Shown here: piece by piece, positions 1 through 13,128 of the stretch
How the letters are laid out: each line of letters starts with the position of its first letter
Numbering within the stretch: the first letter of the stretch is position 1
Origin: Rostratula benghalensis
Taxonomy: Eukaryota > Chordata > Aves > Charadriiformes > Rostratulidae
NCBI GenBank assembly: GCA_013399305.1
Contig: VXAI01000065.1
Span: 3,073,705 to 3,137,704 of the forward strand
Direction: 5' to 3'
DNA length: 64,000 nt
Made by a program: the position numbers and the translations under genes
The notes under the pieces: generated by a model
Databases searched by the model: none
Seen by the model: the letters and a program-made list of their open reading frames with translations, nothing else
Told to the model about the DNA's origin: nothing

Positions 1-1557
1 TTCCTAAGATTTTTTTCTTTAAGAAATTAAAATTCCTTGGGATATCAAATGAGTATTGGTGAATATAGCCCAAAAGTGTAAGACTCTCTTTGTTCCTTTA
101 CATGCAAAAAATACAATTTCTGACAAATATGTTAGCCATAATTGATAAAGCCCAAAGAGAAATAGACAATTGAGGCTTTCAAATTGCTTTAATTTAGAAT
201 GATAGGCTGTTGGCTTTTAATATATTTTGAAGTTAATATTGCTTGGCAATATAATTAAAAATGTCTTTCTTGATTCAATCAGTCTGAATGTTAATTTTGA
301 TTTAGCCCTGAAGGGATCAGTTCAGGAAGAAGTTATGCATCTTCTGCGATATTCGTAGCCTTTCTTAGGAAAGTGTGGAATGCTGCACAAACAAGTAGAG
401 TCACAAAGACTCCTTATCTATTTATATTAATCCTCCAGCCAACTCTGCTCTCCTCTCCCCACCAATTAAATATGGATTCACTTAAGGTGGATTATAGCTC
501 CATTGTAATGAAGCGTGAAACTCTTGTTTAAAAGACATGTTAGCTTTTGTGTGTAATAATAATGTATATAATAAATGTAAATTCTCTTGCATAATTTTTC
601 TATGAAATTATTTTAATTTGCAACACTAACAGAAATTTGCAAGTAAATTTTAGCATTCAGGTTCATTATCTACAAATATATTCTCATAGAAATATTTATA
701 GCTTGTGCTGACACACAGTTTTATGGGGTAACTTCTGCAGAACCATTGCATGTGTTGGTAAATTGTCAATGGCTTTTATATGCATCTTTGCACATGAAGT
801 TGCAGTTTTCTGTGTGGAATATTTGTGAATAGGTAACTGCAAAACATTGGCCAATTCCAGCCCTATAAAGAGCTTGCTTTCTAAATCAACTCCCATTGAT
901 CCTCTTCAGCAATTCGTGTTAGATAGCTGCAGTTCAGTGGCAGCATACAATGGCTGGGAGTAATAACACTAAGAGCAGAGAAACAAGTAATTAATTGTTC
1001 TACTTAGTGTCTTACTTCATTGCCCATTTAGTGGACCAATATACTAATTTTAATGCCCTAAATTTCATATATAACACCTTTACTTATCATCCAAGAGTTT
1101 GAATTGGGGTGTGTGGGTGTGGTGGTGTTTTTGTGGAGTTAGTGAACATGTGTGATTTTTTTTGTTTCTGCTTTAAAAAGGCAGGGTTCTTATTTTCCCT
1201 ATATAAGGTCCATGTTCATTCTTTCTTTGCAAAGAAAGTCTGATGTTGGTATTCTGGAAGCCCACAGGTTGTTTCTGAAGGCAAAGGAGCTAATTTATAA
1301 TTGTGAATAAGACTGAAATGGGCACATGCCTTCATTTACTCATGTTAACCTTAAGGCTTGTATGACATGGATTCCTGTTCCAAATGAGCAAATGTTCACA
1401 TTAAAGAGACTGGCACTATGAGAAAATGATCTTAATAACAGGGAAAAAGCTACTTTCATTCTACAGCAGAAGGTATTTCTTATGTAAAACTGTATAATAG
1501 CAGTATCCCTGTTTTGATTTACAGTTCAAAATAGAAAGCAGTTCACTGCTACATAAT

Positions 1558-1585
1558 CAAAACCAAACCAAACCAACAAAACCCC
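1558..1585. repeat. A/C-rich low-complexity tract
   Basis: A short run built from AACCAA and ACAAAAC units with no G. It resembles the larger A/C tract at 62249-62319. Simple low-complexity DNA with no further inference. Confidence 0.6.
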
Positions 1586-4500
1586 TCTTGTGTATAAACC
1601 AACATGGCATGTAACAGCTTTTTAATGTTTGACAACCCTCAAATATTACTTAAAAGAATGCATGTTACATGCAAGGATGATGACACTTACCTAATTTCTG
1701 ATGAAGAGCAAGTTAGAACTCTTCTTTAAGAAACTGGCAAAGGCACTGTGATGAAGCCTAACTCTGTACTTCTGTCCTCAAGACAGGCATTATAAAGAAT
1801 TAGATAACTGTGTAGATACTATTTCAAAAGACTGTAATAAATTGTAATTTTTAAATTTATGTCTAATAAAATCAGTTAATTTTGATTTGAAATTTTAAAT
1901 TAGTTTTAAGACAATTTTTAATTCTTCTGTGAAGTGGTATTCAAAACATATGTACAGATCATTAAGGAAATGCTTTATGTAACAGATTCAGGGATTTCCA
2001 TTTAGATTTTGTAATCAGATTTTCTGTAGTGACTGATATTTGAGTATTTACTTCAGTGATAGTGGGAGTGTTTCTTCATTTGCATGTTTGTTACAGAATT
2101 GTTCTTCATACTTTTTTTCAGTAAACAAAGTAGTTGACATAAATTAGGCTAATGCTCTTACAAACAGCTATTTTAAACAGTGTTCAGACGTCTCTGTTTG
2201 TGGAATGTGCTATATCACAATCTGCAGATTGAGAATAGGTGGTGCCATGGTGCCCCAAAACATATTTTCACCTTGGCCTGGAAGGGAATGAAAAAGGAGT
2301 ACACTACTACTCCTTAGTAGACTGATTGCTTGGCATTTTTGTTGAGACATTCAAACAGTGGCACAGACAGCTTTTGTAATGTGAATCCTTTTAGGCTCAA
2401 AACAGAACTTTGAAAACTGGCAGCAATTTTATTTTATTAGTGAAGTGTGAAGACTTTTTATATTTAGTTATTCTTTCTCTCATTTTTTAACTGGAAGGTG
2501 GATAAAAGGGTAGAACCTGCAAAATTCAGAACTACAGCCACTCCTTCTCTAATTGAGAAGGCTTGGGTTTATAGTTTGATACAGAATACAAGAAATGCTA
2601 GCACCTCTGTTCAGGTCCACTCAAACTGAACACAGATCTCCAAAATCTAGGAGTTCTTAGAAGCATGATTTTATTCTGTAGTGAGCTGTGATTTGCACCA
2701 AGGTAACCAGGATGTATTTACCATAAACACTGGAGGGTTTGGGTGTTTTTTTCCCTTTTGTTTAAGAAATGTTTAAGTTCTCACAGACTTTTGATGCACT
2801 GGGTTTCCCAAAGCTTGAAAGGTTTTATTAAAAGACTTAAAATTTAGTTAAACATTAATACAAGATGATAAATCAGTAATCAAGTTTGACTACTAGTAGC
2901 TCTGCTCTTCATTTGTATGAAAAAAAATCTGTTTTGATAGCATGTAGTAGACAGAAGCTATATTGGATTGTGTATTTCTGCTATTCTGCCCTTCAGCTTT
3001 CCTCTCCTCTTTGTTACACATGGGTGAACAGAAATCACCTGTGGAGTTATTTTGGAGTAACTGTTGACGCTCTTTTTTGCATAATGTCAAAGGTATCTTG
3101 AGAAATTCTATGGCAAAAGGCAAAATGCAAAATAGTATGTAATTGAAATGCCTGGAAATGATTGTTAGGACAGAGTATAGTTTGTAAAGTATAAGTCTTA
3201 AAAGAAACATATATTCTAGAAATATCCTTTTTCTTTTTTTTTTTTTCCTGGTCAAAAAAGGAAAACGTTTGTGAAGCATTTATACGTGCAGCTAGCAGTC
3301 TAGTTCTGTAGTGCTCCTAAGAGCAGAAGTTTCTGCAGCCTGGAAAGCTGATATTGGACCACAAGGGAGTCCCTGATCAGTTTCAGAGCAAGTTGCAGGG
3401 TGTTGAAATTGGTGCCAACTGTTCAGATGCTGTGCATGGGTACCTTCTACTCTACTTCAAAAAAGATGTAAGAAAGAATGGAATTTGAGTTCTTACCTTC
3501 CTTCATACTCTGACCTTACCCTGACTGGTGGGACTCGTCTAGCAGAGGAGAAGGAAGCCTGGTCCACTGTATACCTTCTCCGGGGCAGGACTTAGTCTCC
3601 AGAGTTACTGCAACACAAATCTGTGAAGCCATAGAAACAGCTACTGTTGAGCTCATCTTTCCTGCTCCTTGTTTTTAACCATTTATGCAGGAGCTACCAT
3701 ACTAGGCAAAATTAGTAGCTTGCTTGTCTGAGGCTCTGTATGTCAGTGTTGGACAAACTGTGGCCATGCATACTAGAATTTAGTCAACTGTGTGCAGAGA
3801 AAGTGCACGTTTCTGCCTACTCCTTATCAGATAGCTGGAGACTGACACATGTAACTTGTCCCTGATGCTTCCTGTACATCATGTTTTAGAACAAGTTATT
3901 TTCCATCCTTGCAATATGTCTAGGCCACTTTACCTACTAGTGATTTTTTAGCCTCAGTGACATCTTGTGGCTGTAACATGTTCATCTTTTGATTTTTGAA
4001 AATTGCATTTTTTCATCTTTTAGGAGTTTCACTTTGAAAACTTTGTGAGATAAGGTGAGGAGGAAAATTCTTAGTAATACGGAGCTGTAGACTTGCTTCC
4101 TGAGTATCAATAAGTTGAATGAAAGTCTTTAAATAAAAACTTTTCTGGGTTTCAGTAATGAGTTTTAGCTCATTTGGTAAAATGGAATGAAACGTGATTA
4201 GAGATTTACATGGATATACACAAAAAAAAATAACACAAGCTAGGACTCATCACAGTTGGGCATGACTTTCTATATCTCAGATAAGAGGGTATTGCTGGCT
4301 TTCTTGTCAGGCTTTGATTACTTTCCCACCAATAGGACTGAATTTCCCTGACTTCTGAAGTCATATTTCAGAAGGCTGCACCTGATTCACAGCTTATCAA
4401 TAAGCTTCAAGAGCCGTGGGATTATTTTGTTAATGTTTGTCTTATTTTTTCCATCTGAAACACGTTTCTACTCAGTTCTTCCAGTCTGTCTTTCTTATCC

Positions 4501-5654
4501 CCATATATGCCAACGTTGTACAGAAATTGATGTTAACTGCAGCAGCAGTCTGCTCAAGTGCCATCTGAAGCTGTTTGCTGACTCTTCCTAGGTGGAAGGG
4601 TCTTAACTTTAAATTATATAGAGAAGAACACAACCCAAAAGAAACAGCTGTCCTCAAAGCAAAGAAAGGCAAACTTCTAAACTGTGACTACTACTACTTC
4701 ACACTTCAGTTATTTGTTCATTAAACAAAATATCAGACAAATGAATATCAGTCAGTAGAAAGGGAGGTAGATTTCCTTTATGGTGAAGTTGCTAGCCAAA
4801 TGCCTGGTTCAGAGCTTGTTCTTCACTGAATCATCTCTGGATTACTAGTGTGGAGTTAGATGGTGCTGTTACTTTAAAAAGCAGAAAATATTTTTTTCTG
4901 TGCATTGTTCCAGCAAGTCCTATATGCACCTGATGAATTTCACAATGTTCTGCTTCAAACTGCCAGGATACAATGTGCATTATTGTTGGCTACTGCTTCC
5001 ATTTTGTACAGAACAGGAAGTGCTAATAGGATTTCTCTTTTACTTTACCATTGCACTTTAACACTGAGATGTGCCATCTTTGTTGGTGCCAAAGGAGCAG
5101 ATAGTTAAGACTGCCTAAGCTTTTCAGGTTGCTTTCTCTTTATGAGTTCATGGGTTGTTCTCTCATCATCAGTAGGAAGGAGAAAATTAGTTTGGTTGTC
5201 TGTGCATGTCACTAGTGAATATAAATGTTTTTCTATGCATACACTGTACATGTTAGGTTAAACAAGATATTTTATGCTGGCAATTTTTCCATACAATAGT
5301 TGCCTTCCTTCTACATACAGCCTAGGCTCCTCAAAGATTTTGGGCCTGATTTTGCTTTCATCCAACTGCTGATCAGTTGTAACTCTCCAAAAACTGGTCA
5401 CATTTTTCTGGAAGGAAAGAATATTAGGGCTTATGAGTAGTTCTCATGGGCCCAGTTTTCAAAAAAATGCATTATGTGGCCTTGTAACTTGAGGAATTGT
5501 GGGTGGTCTGCTCCCATATACCTAAGACTGGTGCATGAAAATGAATTCAGTTTTGGGAGAAAGCAAGTTGGAATAAAATGATAAAAAAAAAATAGGCAGA
5601 AAATGGATGGTTTATGTCACTAATACATTTTGGTTTTCAATTACTGTCAAAAGA

Positions 5655-5705
5655 CAATGTTGCAAGACTTAGAGTTTACCAATGTTGCAAGATCTTAGAG
5701 TTTAC
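5655..5705. repeat. 25-bp tandem duplication, two copies
   Basis: The unit beginning caatgttgcaag and ending gagtttac occurs at 5655-5679 and again directly at 5680-5705. The second copy has one inserted base (gatct in place of gact). The near identity suggests a fairly recent slippage or duplication event. Confidence 0.9.
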
Positions 5706-8534
5706 CAATAACTTCTGGGATTTTTGGAGGATGCAAGGGGGAAAAGACTACATTATCCTCTTGAAAAAAAGTCTTTCTGTGCTGGAAAAAAATGAAGACA
5801 GATTATGGCTGTAAAGAGCTGACAAGGAATAAAGTAAGATATTTTGCTTTTGTGGAAAATTGGTACATCTTCTACAGAGAAGAAAGGAATACCTGATGAA
5901 AAGAGGAACAACCCTTCCAAAATGGCTGCTACTCTATCTGCCCAAAGTCAACACTTCAGGAAGGAACTCAGTCATTCAATTAAAACATGCAGATAATCCA
6001 AAATGCCGGGGATTATACTGTATAATAATAGACTGTGATCATTCTGCGTAACAGAGAATGATTTGGACTTTTTGCTAAGCAGGGTAGGTAGTAATGAACT
6101 GCGTATATTTTGTGAAATCAGATGTGTTTCTACCTGTAATGTCAAAGAAACACAACTCATATTATGGGGCGGAAGACCCTATCTAGGAAACAGACTCCCT
6201 GGGAAAGATTTGTAGGTTACAGTCAATAATATAAGCCATTGATACAGTGGCCAAGTAGTGGTGAATAGCTGATATTACCAGTGTATCTGGCACAGATGCA
6301 AGTACTGCTAATTGTTTTCTGACATCCCTAACTCATGCACTGTGCTAAACTAGAAATAGCTCTGAGAAGAGCCAAATGAATTATTAAGGAAAGACTCAGG
6401 GAATCAAATCCACTCAGGTTTGTTAGAAGATAAAATTGATGAGGCTGTACTTCACATCAGTTCAGGAAGCTCTATACCCTGTCTTATACAGTAAGTCAGA
6501 ACAGGTTATCCAAATACCACTTTTGCTTTTCAATCTGTCCTGTAAATAAAGTTGTAGACTGGATTTTTAAATACAGATTTGCTTCAGAGTGCTAGCTTTC
6601 AGGCTAACACAATAAAAATGTCATGTGACTCCAACCTGCAGTTCATCATCTCATGCGAATAAGTAATGTTTCATACTGAGAACTGCAGTGATAGTGTTGT
6701 CCAGTCAACTCTTTATTCAACACTGATGGAGAGTTAAGAGTTTGAAATGATGCAGGATCTAGGGATCAGGTTTGGATTCAAATAAATCAATAGATGGTGT
6801 ATTAAATTTCAGCAACATAGTGCTTTGGAGAGATAATCAGATGGAAATTTACCAGTATGTGAACAGTGTAAATGAAACAGTTGTATGAGATTGTTTATGG
6901 TTTTTCCTTTTTTTTTAATCAAGCCTTTGGAGTTCAAAGAGCTTAGATGTTCGCTTCTTGCATTTTCATTGCCTGCTGTTATAAATCCTTCTGTTAGATT
7001 GTGGGTCACAAAAGACTAGATTTTGCTGTGAAGTAGGGCCAAAGGAGGAGATTTATAGGAGCCATTGGTATGCTTGGTACTGCAGAAGAGGTCTGTGGAT
7101 GACAATCTAATTTAGAGGGAGACTGTTTTCATTAAACTTAATCTCACTGAGGGCGAGAGCATCATTAGCTGAAAAGCTCATAGTACTGCCTATAGAGGCA
7201 AATAAGACTGCTTGCTATTACTGTCAAATAAGACTAATACGAAATACTTAATAAACTCCGAAAGTCATATTGATAAAACATTATGACAAAACGTAGGAAT
7301 TGCCATTGTTTTGTAATAAACACCAAACCTCAGAAAAGAGTTTTCCAGGTATGCTGTAAATACACAAAAGTAACAAAAAATTGTCCTGTTTCTATGTTAA
7401 CATGATGTTTTATGAAGGATAAAACGAACCAAAATATGCAAACAAATACTTCAGCCGTGTCAGAGAGTGCCACTCTACTCCAGCAGTTGGGGTTGGAATG
7501 TGTAACTGCCTGACAGCTCCTATATCAACAGACCATTTCCCATGCCACTCCATCTTCCAGGAGAGGGTAAATGCATCATGAAGTCAGCATCACAAATGGT
7601 CATTTACAAGTCAACAAGAAGGCGAATCTCTTTCTCCACAGCTCCTTATGTAGCATATTCATAAATGACTGTATTCTGCTCCCATCCCCTTTTCCGAGTG
7701 ATTAAATTGTTTGAGAAGAGTATAGTAAGAGGAAGGTAGTGATAGGTTTGCTACTGTCTCTCTCTCCTCCAGCACTTGAGATGAGACCAAGAATTACAGG
7801 TGCAGGGTGAAGAACAGGATTCATCCTAACAGATATCAGATTTTAAATGGATCTAGGAGAAGTTTCCTTCCCTGACATGTTGCAGCACTTTTGTTGGCAT
7901 GGGTCCTCCTTGCCCTATGTAAAAGGATACTAGCAAGTAACTTTGAGACCTGTGGAATTCTGTCCACCAACTTGGGTTTATACACTGTCCGACATCACAG
8001 ACTGCATTCATGTGTCAAGGGAGTTGCATGTTTTTATTTTACTGTTGTCATCCCTTTTCTCTAAATGATGATGGTGAACAGCTAGAGGAGGCTGTCCCAG
8101 AACTGCCCTGAATTGATGCACTTCTTGCTATAGACATGACCACATATTTTTGCAGCTTTGTTGACTTCCACTTCTAGGGCTTCCTTATTTGGATAAAAGA
8201 AACATTTTAAAAAACCTGCATAGATCCTTGAAAAATCATAGTCCTCCATATGTATCAGGAATCTAAATTCAGTATATTAAATGTGACTGTGTTCCCTGAT
8301 TACATTGCAAGTATAGAGACTTCTAAGCTACAGATGAGGTGTTAAAGGAATCAGAAAGAACTTCTGCATCAGTCTGTCTCTTCTACAAATGTTACGTATC
8401 TCAGTATTTTAAGTATTTCCTGCATATCCTTGGGGAACAGCAGATGGTAAGTGATTTGGGAAGGTCTTTAAACACTCTATGACAATTTCAACAACTTTTT
8501 ATTGTTATTAATCCTAGATCTTGTATAGCTAGTT

Positions 8535-8560
8535 AAGCCTCACCCAGAAAGCCTCACCCA
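8535..8560. repeat. Short direct repeat, 12 bp at a 14-bp spacing
   Basis: aagcctcaccca occurs at 8535-8546 and 8549-8560, separated by two bases. A small local duplication with no sign of function. Confidence 0.8.
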
Positions 8561-11500
8561 ACAGAGTTTATATGTGTTATTATACTTTGGAATGTTAAGT
8601 GTTTTAGATGCAGTCTCTGCTGGGAGCTCTTATATAAAGAACAGGTTTTCTTCCATGAAACAAGCAAGTATTCAAAACACACACACCGCCCCAGAAAAAA
8701 AAGTCCTGAAGTTGGGCTCTATTGTTTAACTTCTTAACAGTTTGTGATGTCATTTTTTATAAGTTAAGAAAAACAAATGCTATCACATTCTGAGTTTCGA
8801 ACAAGCCAAAAATCAAGAGATTAAGTGTTCCAAACACTTAAACATTTCATCCAATTAGCTAGTTCAGTCTGGCTTCTTTATCTCTGAACGGCTTCCAATA
8901 AACTTTGAATATAGAAAGATAATCTCATTGATAAATTTCTACTACTGTGCAGATATAATGTTGCTTTTCATGCAACATAGTTTTAATGTTTAAATTTGCA
9001 TGTGAATTTCCATGACTTTTTTTTTTTAACTAATTCACTATATTCTGTTACTCTGAAGTAGATTCTGAAGTGGCCTGATTCTGAAGGCTCTGAAAGATCA
9101 CTTCTGAAGTATTTAGGTGTTTGCTGACTAAGTGTCTCAAAAGACAGATCACAATGAAAAGTAGAACAGATAGAGTTTAAAAGTGATTGTCTGCTCAGAT
9201 ACCAGGTGAAATCTGGTTAATGCATACACATAGTCAACACAATGCTAGCTCTGTTTGTTTTAGGAAATGGAAAATGGCAAAATCAAAATGGGAGGAGAGG
9301 AGAGTTGTAGATGTTATGCTTCACTGTTCTTGTCATTGATAGGAAGGCAGATTTCTAGAGTTTTAATCCTGTCCAGCTTTACTGTCTGGGATGGAAAAAT
9401 TATTAAAACTATTAAAACTGCATGTTCCAAGGAAAATTATTAACTTTTCAAGAATGAGAATCTTAGTGCACTCACAAATTTGGTTTGTCAAACTTTGCAA
9501 TTTTCTGCATAAAATGCATCCTCCACTCATTTTCATCTATTTAACTGTCAAGTCAAAGTCATGCTAGATGTTAACTACAAAGAAAAATAAAGTATGCTAC
9601 TTATTACTGATTTTGATTAATGTGTAGTTAAAAATGCAGGAGAAAGGGAATGTGAAGATACTTATACGATGTATTTTTGCACCTTGCACCTGAGCTAACT
9701 CCACCTATTGAATGGAAACTGTCAAAAAAGCAGAAAAATCATTCTATCAGTGGCAAGCAGTAGAGGAAAAGAAGGAAAAAATTATACACACATTTTCTTT
9801 ATTCTTTGAAAAGTGCTGGGGCTCTCCATTGCCTACACTGAGCAGCAGGTGACATAGAGGAACAATGGGTCTACCTACTCTGTGAGACACCTGAGGGTTC
9901 TCGTGTTCAGAACCCCACAACCATCTAAGCAGGACCAAAATATCACAACTACGTTCTATATTTGCTAAAGAATCATATATTTACAACACAAGCTGCTGCT
10001 CAGTGATGCAAGCTCTATTTATGCAAGCCTCTAAGTGGAAGCTGTGAACATCTAAATGGAAATACAACCCAATTTCACACCTTCTGAGCTGCTGGAAAAT
10101 GTGGACCCCTGGAATTACCCTTGCAGAAGTACTGAGAGTGGTGAGCCATCACTATTGTAGTGCAGAGGAGCGTTTTGGCCAAACATGCTGTGTAATTCTG
10201 GGAATGATGTAGGAAAACACCTGAAGCCTCAGATGTTTAATTTAACATCAATCTACCAAGTATTATATCTGCTTGAAGGCTCTAGCTAAGTTTAGACCTG
10301 CAAGTCTGTATTTAAAAATGCATTGCCATTTCTGTAGGAAATAGAAAACGACACAGGATAATCCGGCCTTGTAATAGTAAAGTAATGCTGCTGGGAGGAA
10401 AAAGACTGCATTCTGAAAGCATATTGTTGCTAAATATATTATTTGGCATCTCCTGGCTAATGCTAAAAATTACTTCAAAGTTGATAACCAGTCTCTTTTT
10501 CTGAACAAGGATAATCATTCCTTAGTATTCTCCTTATGTGCATTCCCTCCCTACACATGAAGTCTTGACCTTTTCTTAGATCTTAAAAGATCTTAAATCT
10601 TCCTAAGTGTTCTCAGATCCCTGAGCTGATGACAGTGTAGATTTGATATCTTGTAGCTGGCAATGCTGCTGTGAGTGTCACAAAAGAACAAGAAGCATAT
10701 TTCTGTAAGTTGTGGTAAGTTCTTCTCTAGCTAAAAATAGCATTGTTGAATGTCTTCATGCCCTTTTAATTGGAAAGACACTTTCAGAAAGCTCTTTTTC
10801 TCCCTGCATTCATGACTAAATAATTCTATTCTTCTAGACACAACTGTAAGAAAAATAACTTCTCGTTGTTACATTGCGACAACAAGGTACACTTTCTATT
10901 TCAAAGGAGTGTAAAATCACCTATTGATAGAAAGTCAGTGTAAAAAAAGAGAAATCTTACATTTTATATGCTAACAGCACAGAATTCATAACATAAATAC
11001 TAACAATTGTCAATAAAAAATTTCCTGACAATTAAACTATAGCTTGGTTTTACTTTGAACCCTCAGGCCCTTCAGACAGTTGTAAATGTCAGGAAATGTC
11101 CTCCTTGTTTCTGTAAAGATAAGCATAGTTTGCAACACGAAACTTGTAAACAGCTCATTCCTGACAAATTGGATGTCACTTTTGTTCAGCCAAATTGCAT
11201 TTTTTGGATCGTGCAGCATTTATGACATATTTTAGACCACAATACTCCTCCATGTATACAGGAGTCTTAACCTCCATAATTACATGCTAATAAAAACAAG
11301 AGCTGCAGAATGTTTACATCTTTACCCAACCCTATGTCTTTAAAAAGAAAACAAAAATTCCAGAAGTTCATCTTTCATGCATATTCATAGATTATTCCTG
11401 TTGTACTTGAATAAGCAAACATTTTTCAATTTAAGCTACTGTGCTTTATGTAGCTATACTTGATAGGGCAATTCCAAAATGTTAAGCATAGCACTTCTGT

Positions 11501-12369
11501 TTGTTTTGTAAGTAACAGGTTGTAGAGAGTTATCAGATGAAATAGCTTATAAATCTTAATGTAAAAGATCTGTTACAATTTCAAGTGCAGATCTGAGCAT
11601 TAAAAATATCTTCTCTGCACAGGGCAAAGACTTTCACCACAATGGCTGACACAGCGCATAAAAGATGAGGAGAAATATGGCAGTCTTTAGTCTGTGCATG
11701 TGCTGCTTCATCAACATGTAGTTTTATTTAGGATTCCCATATGATTTATTTGGCTCTTCAACGAGGTGTGCATTTTCCAGGGATAATCCAAGTATGTAAA
11801 TACATGTGCCCAGACGTTATGGGAGCATTTGAATAGGCTCAGGGTGGGAGCTTTAGAAACGCGTGTAATAACAATACATTTTCTTGTGGTTTTGCAAGAG
11901 ACTTAGAGGAGCTGCCACAAACCCCTCACAAGTGGCCAACACAAATTTGGCTAGGTTGACGGTCTCATTTGATTGCCACAGCTTGTGTTCTGACTGTTCT
12001 ATTCGCAGATACTGGAGTTGCAAGTAGTAGCCAACACCTTCACGTAAAGGCTTGAAGGCAGCTGAGAGAGCTGTACAACGGGGCTTTGCCACCCAGGCCA
12101 AGCACCTGCAGCCTTTACCTTCAGGCAGATGAGAGCAGCAAGTGTCAGAGCACACCGGCATTTCAGCTGATGTGTCCTAGAAATGCTCTTAAGCTTAGCA
12201 GAAAGGAACATCAAAGAAATCAGAACTGTGCACCACGGTGAGAGGGGGCCCATCGCTGGATGCGCATGACCGGCTATGCCTGCCTGCCTTCTGCTTGCCA
12301 CTGTGTCCCACCCATGCCAATATACCCTGTTCCAGCTTTAACCATCCCTGCCTACATCCTTGCCCGTGT

Positions 12370-12607
12370 GCTGTATCTCTGCCTGCGTGCCCTATCTCTG
12401 ACTGCCTGCCCCATTCCTGGCTGCGTGCCCCTCTCCTGCCTGCATGATGCGTCCCTGCTCCCATGCCCCATCCCTGTCTGCGTGCCCTGTCCCTGTCTGT
12501 GTGCCCCGTCCATGTTTGCCTTAACCTGGAGGCCCTACCCCTGCTTGCATGCCCTGTGCCCGCCTGTGTGTCCTAGTCTTGCCTGTGCGCACCATCCCTC
12601 CTCGCAC
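12370..12607. repeat. 19-bp pyrimidine-rich minisatellite
   Basis: A degenerate tandem array with a 19-bp unit of approximate consensus gccccatccctgcctgcgt. Consecutive units can be laid out from 12370, 12389, 12408, 12427, 12446, 12465, 12484 and 12503. An interruption at 12522-12550 is followed by units at 12551, 12570 and 12589, giving about 11 recognisable units. Looser similarity (CTGCCTGC, CCCATGCC words) extends back to about 12270. The + strand is strongly C/T-rich. The array ends where the CpG island begins, about 435 bp before the start codon at 13042. Open frames run through it on both strands, but the periodicity is that of the DNA repeat and no protein is inferred. Confidence 0.85.
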
Positions 12608-13041
12608 CCCTCATCCTCCCCGGCTTGCCGTTTCTCTCCGGGCGGCCCATCGCTGCCTGCCACGGTCTATCCCTCCGTCCTCCTCTGCGCACCCGGTTCC
12701 TGCCCGTGAGCCTGCCTGCGCGTCGCACACCCTCCGCGGTGCCCGCTCCCTCTCAGCCCCGGGGGAGCCTCGGGGGAGGCGGTGGCGGCGGCGGACGGGG
12801 GCGGACCGGCGGCGGCGACGGCGGCTCCCCGCCTCCCTCCCCGCCGCCCGGCAGCGGGGGGCCGCGCCCCCGCGCACCTCCCTGCCCTGCGGGGCCCGGA
12901 GGCGCCGCGCACCCCGCGCCGTTCGCAGAGGCGCGCAGGGGCGGCCGAGAAGCAGGCGCGGAGCAGGGGAACGGACAGCGCTCCCCCTTCCTCCCCCAAG
13001 TCCCACCACGGTGCACCACGCCGGAGCGCCTCGGGAGCAGG

Positions 13042-13122
13042 ATGGCCGCGGCGGCGGGGCAGCGCCGGGGCACTGCCGCCTCTGTGCTCGCCCTCTCCCT
13101 TGGGCTCCTCGCCGCCGCGCAG
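13042..13122 (+). CDS. First coding exon, signal peptide of an unidentified secreted or membrane protein
   Basis: ATG at 13042 sits in a good Kozak context (A at -3, G at +4). The 27 codons give a classic signal peptide: an Ala-rich start, a positively charged n-region with two adjacent Arg at residues 8-9, a Leu/Ala/Val hydrophobic core at about residues 13-23, and small residues (Ala-Ala-Ala-Gln) at the end as a cleavage region. The exon ends CAG|GTAAGG at 13122/13123, a near-consensus donor, in phase 0. The frame stays open upstream to at least 12625, so an N-terminal extension is not excluded, but the hydrophobic core and Kozak context favour this start. The mature protein lies on later exons that I cannot find in the window. 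A signal peptide alone does not identify the gene. Phase-0 signal-peptide exons followed by huge introns are known for some Ig-superfamily adhesion genes (NCAM-like), but that is only a guess. Confidence 0.75.
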
Positions 13123-13128
13123 GTAAGG
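13120..13128 (+). other. Splice donor of exon 1
   Basis: CAG|GTAAGG at the exon/intron border matches the vertebrate U1 consensus at nearly every position. If it were ignored, the frame would run on for another 126 codons through GC-rich intron (to about 13500) with no recognisable domain, so splicing here is the more sensible reading. Confidence 0.75.

Larger units (their letters stand above)
1..12237. other. AT-rich non-coding DNA upstream of the CpG island
   Basis: I see no gene here. Open frames on both strands are short (longest about 128 codons, at 2893-3279 on the minus strand), lack recognisable domains, and have the composition of translated AT-rich non-coding DNA. No tRNA, snRNA or CR1 fragment was recognised. 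The only structures are short direct repeats (listed separately) and homopolymer runs such as the T-run near 3235-3246. It is probably intergenic or distal promoter DNA of the gene starting at 13042. That is an inference from position only. Confidence 0.7.

Noticed and set aside
2893..3279. 128-codon minus-strand frame with Lys/Arg-rich and hydrophobic segments
   Set aside because: The basic segment is the translation of a T-run, and the rest has no recognisable features.
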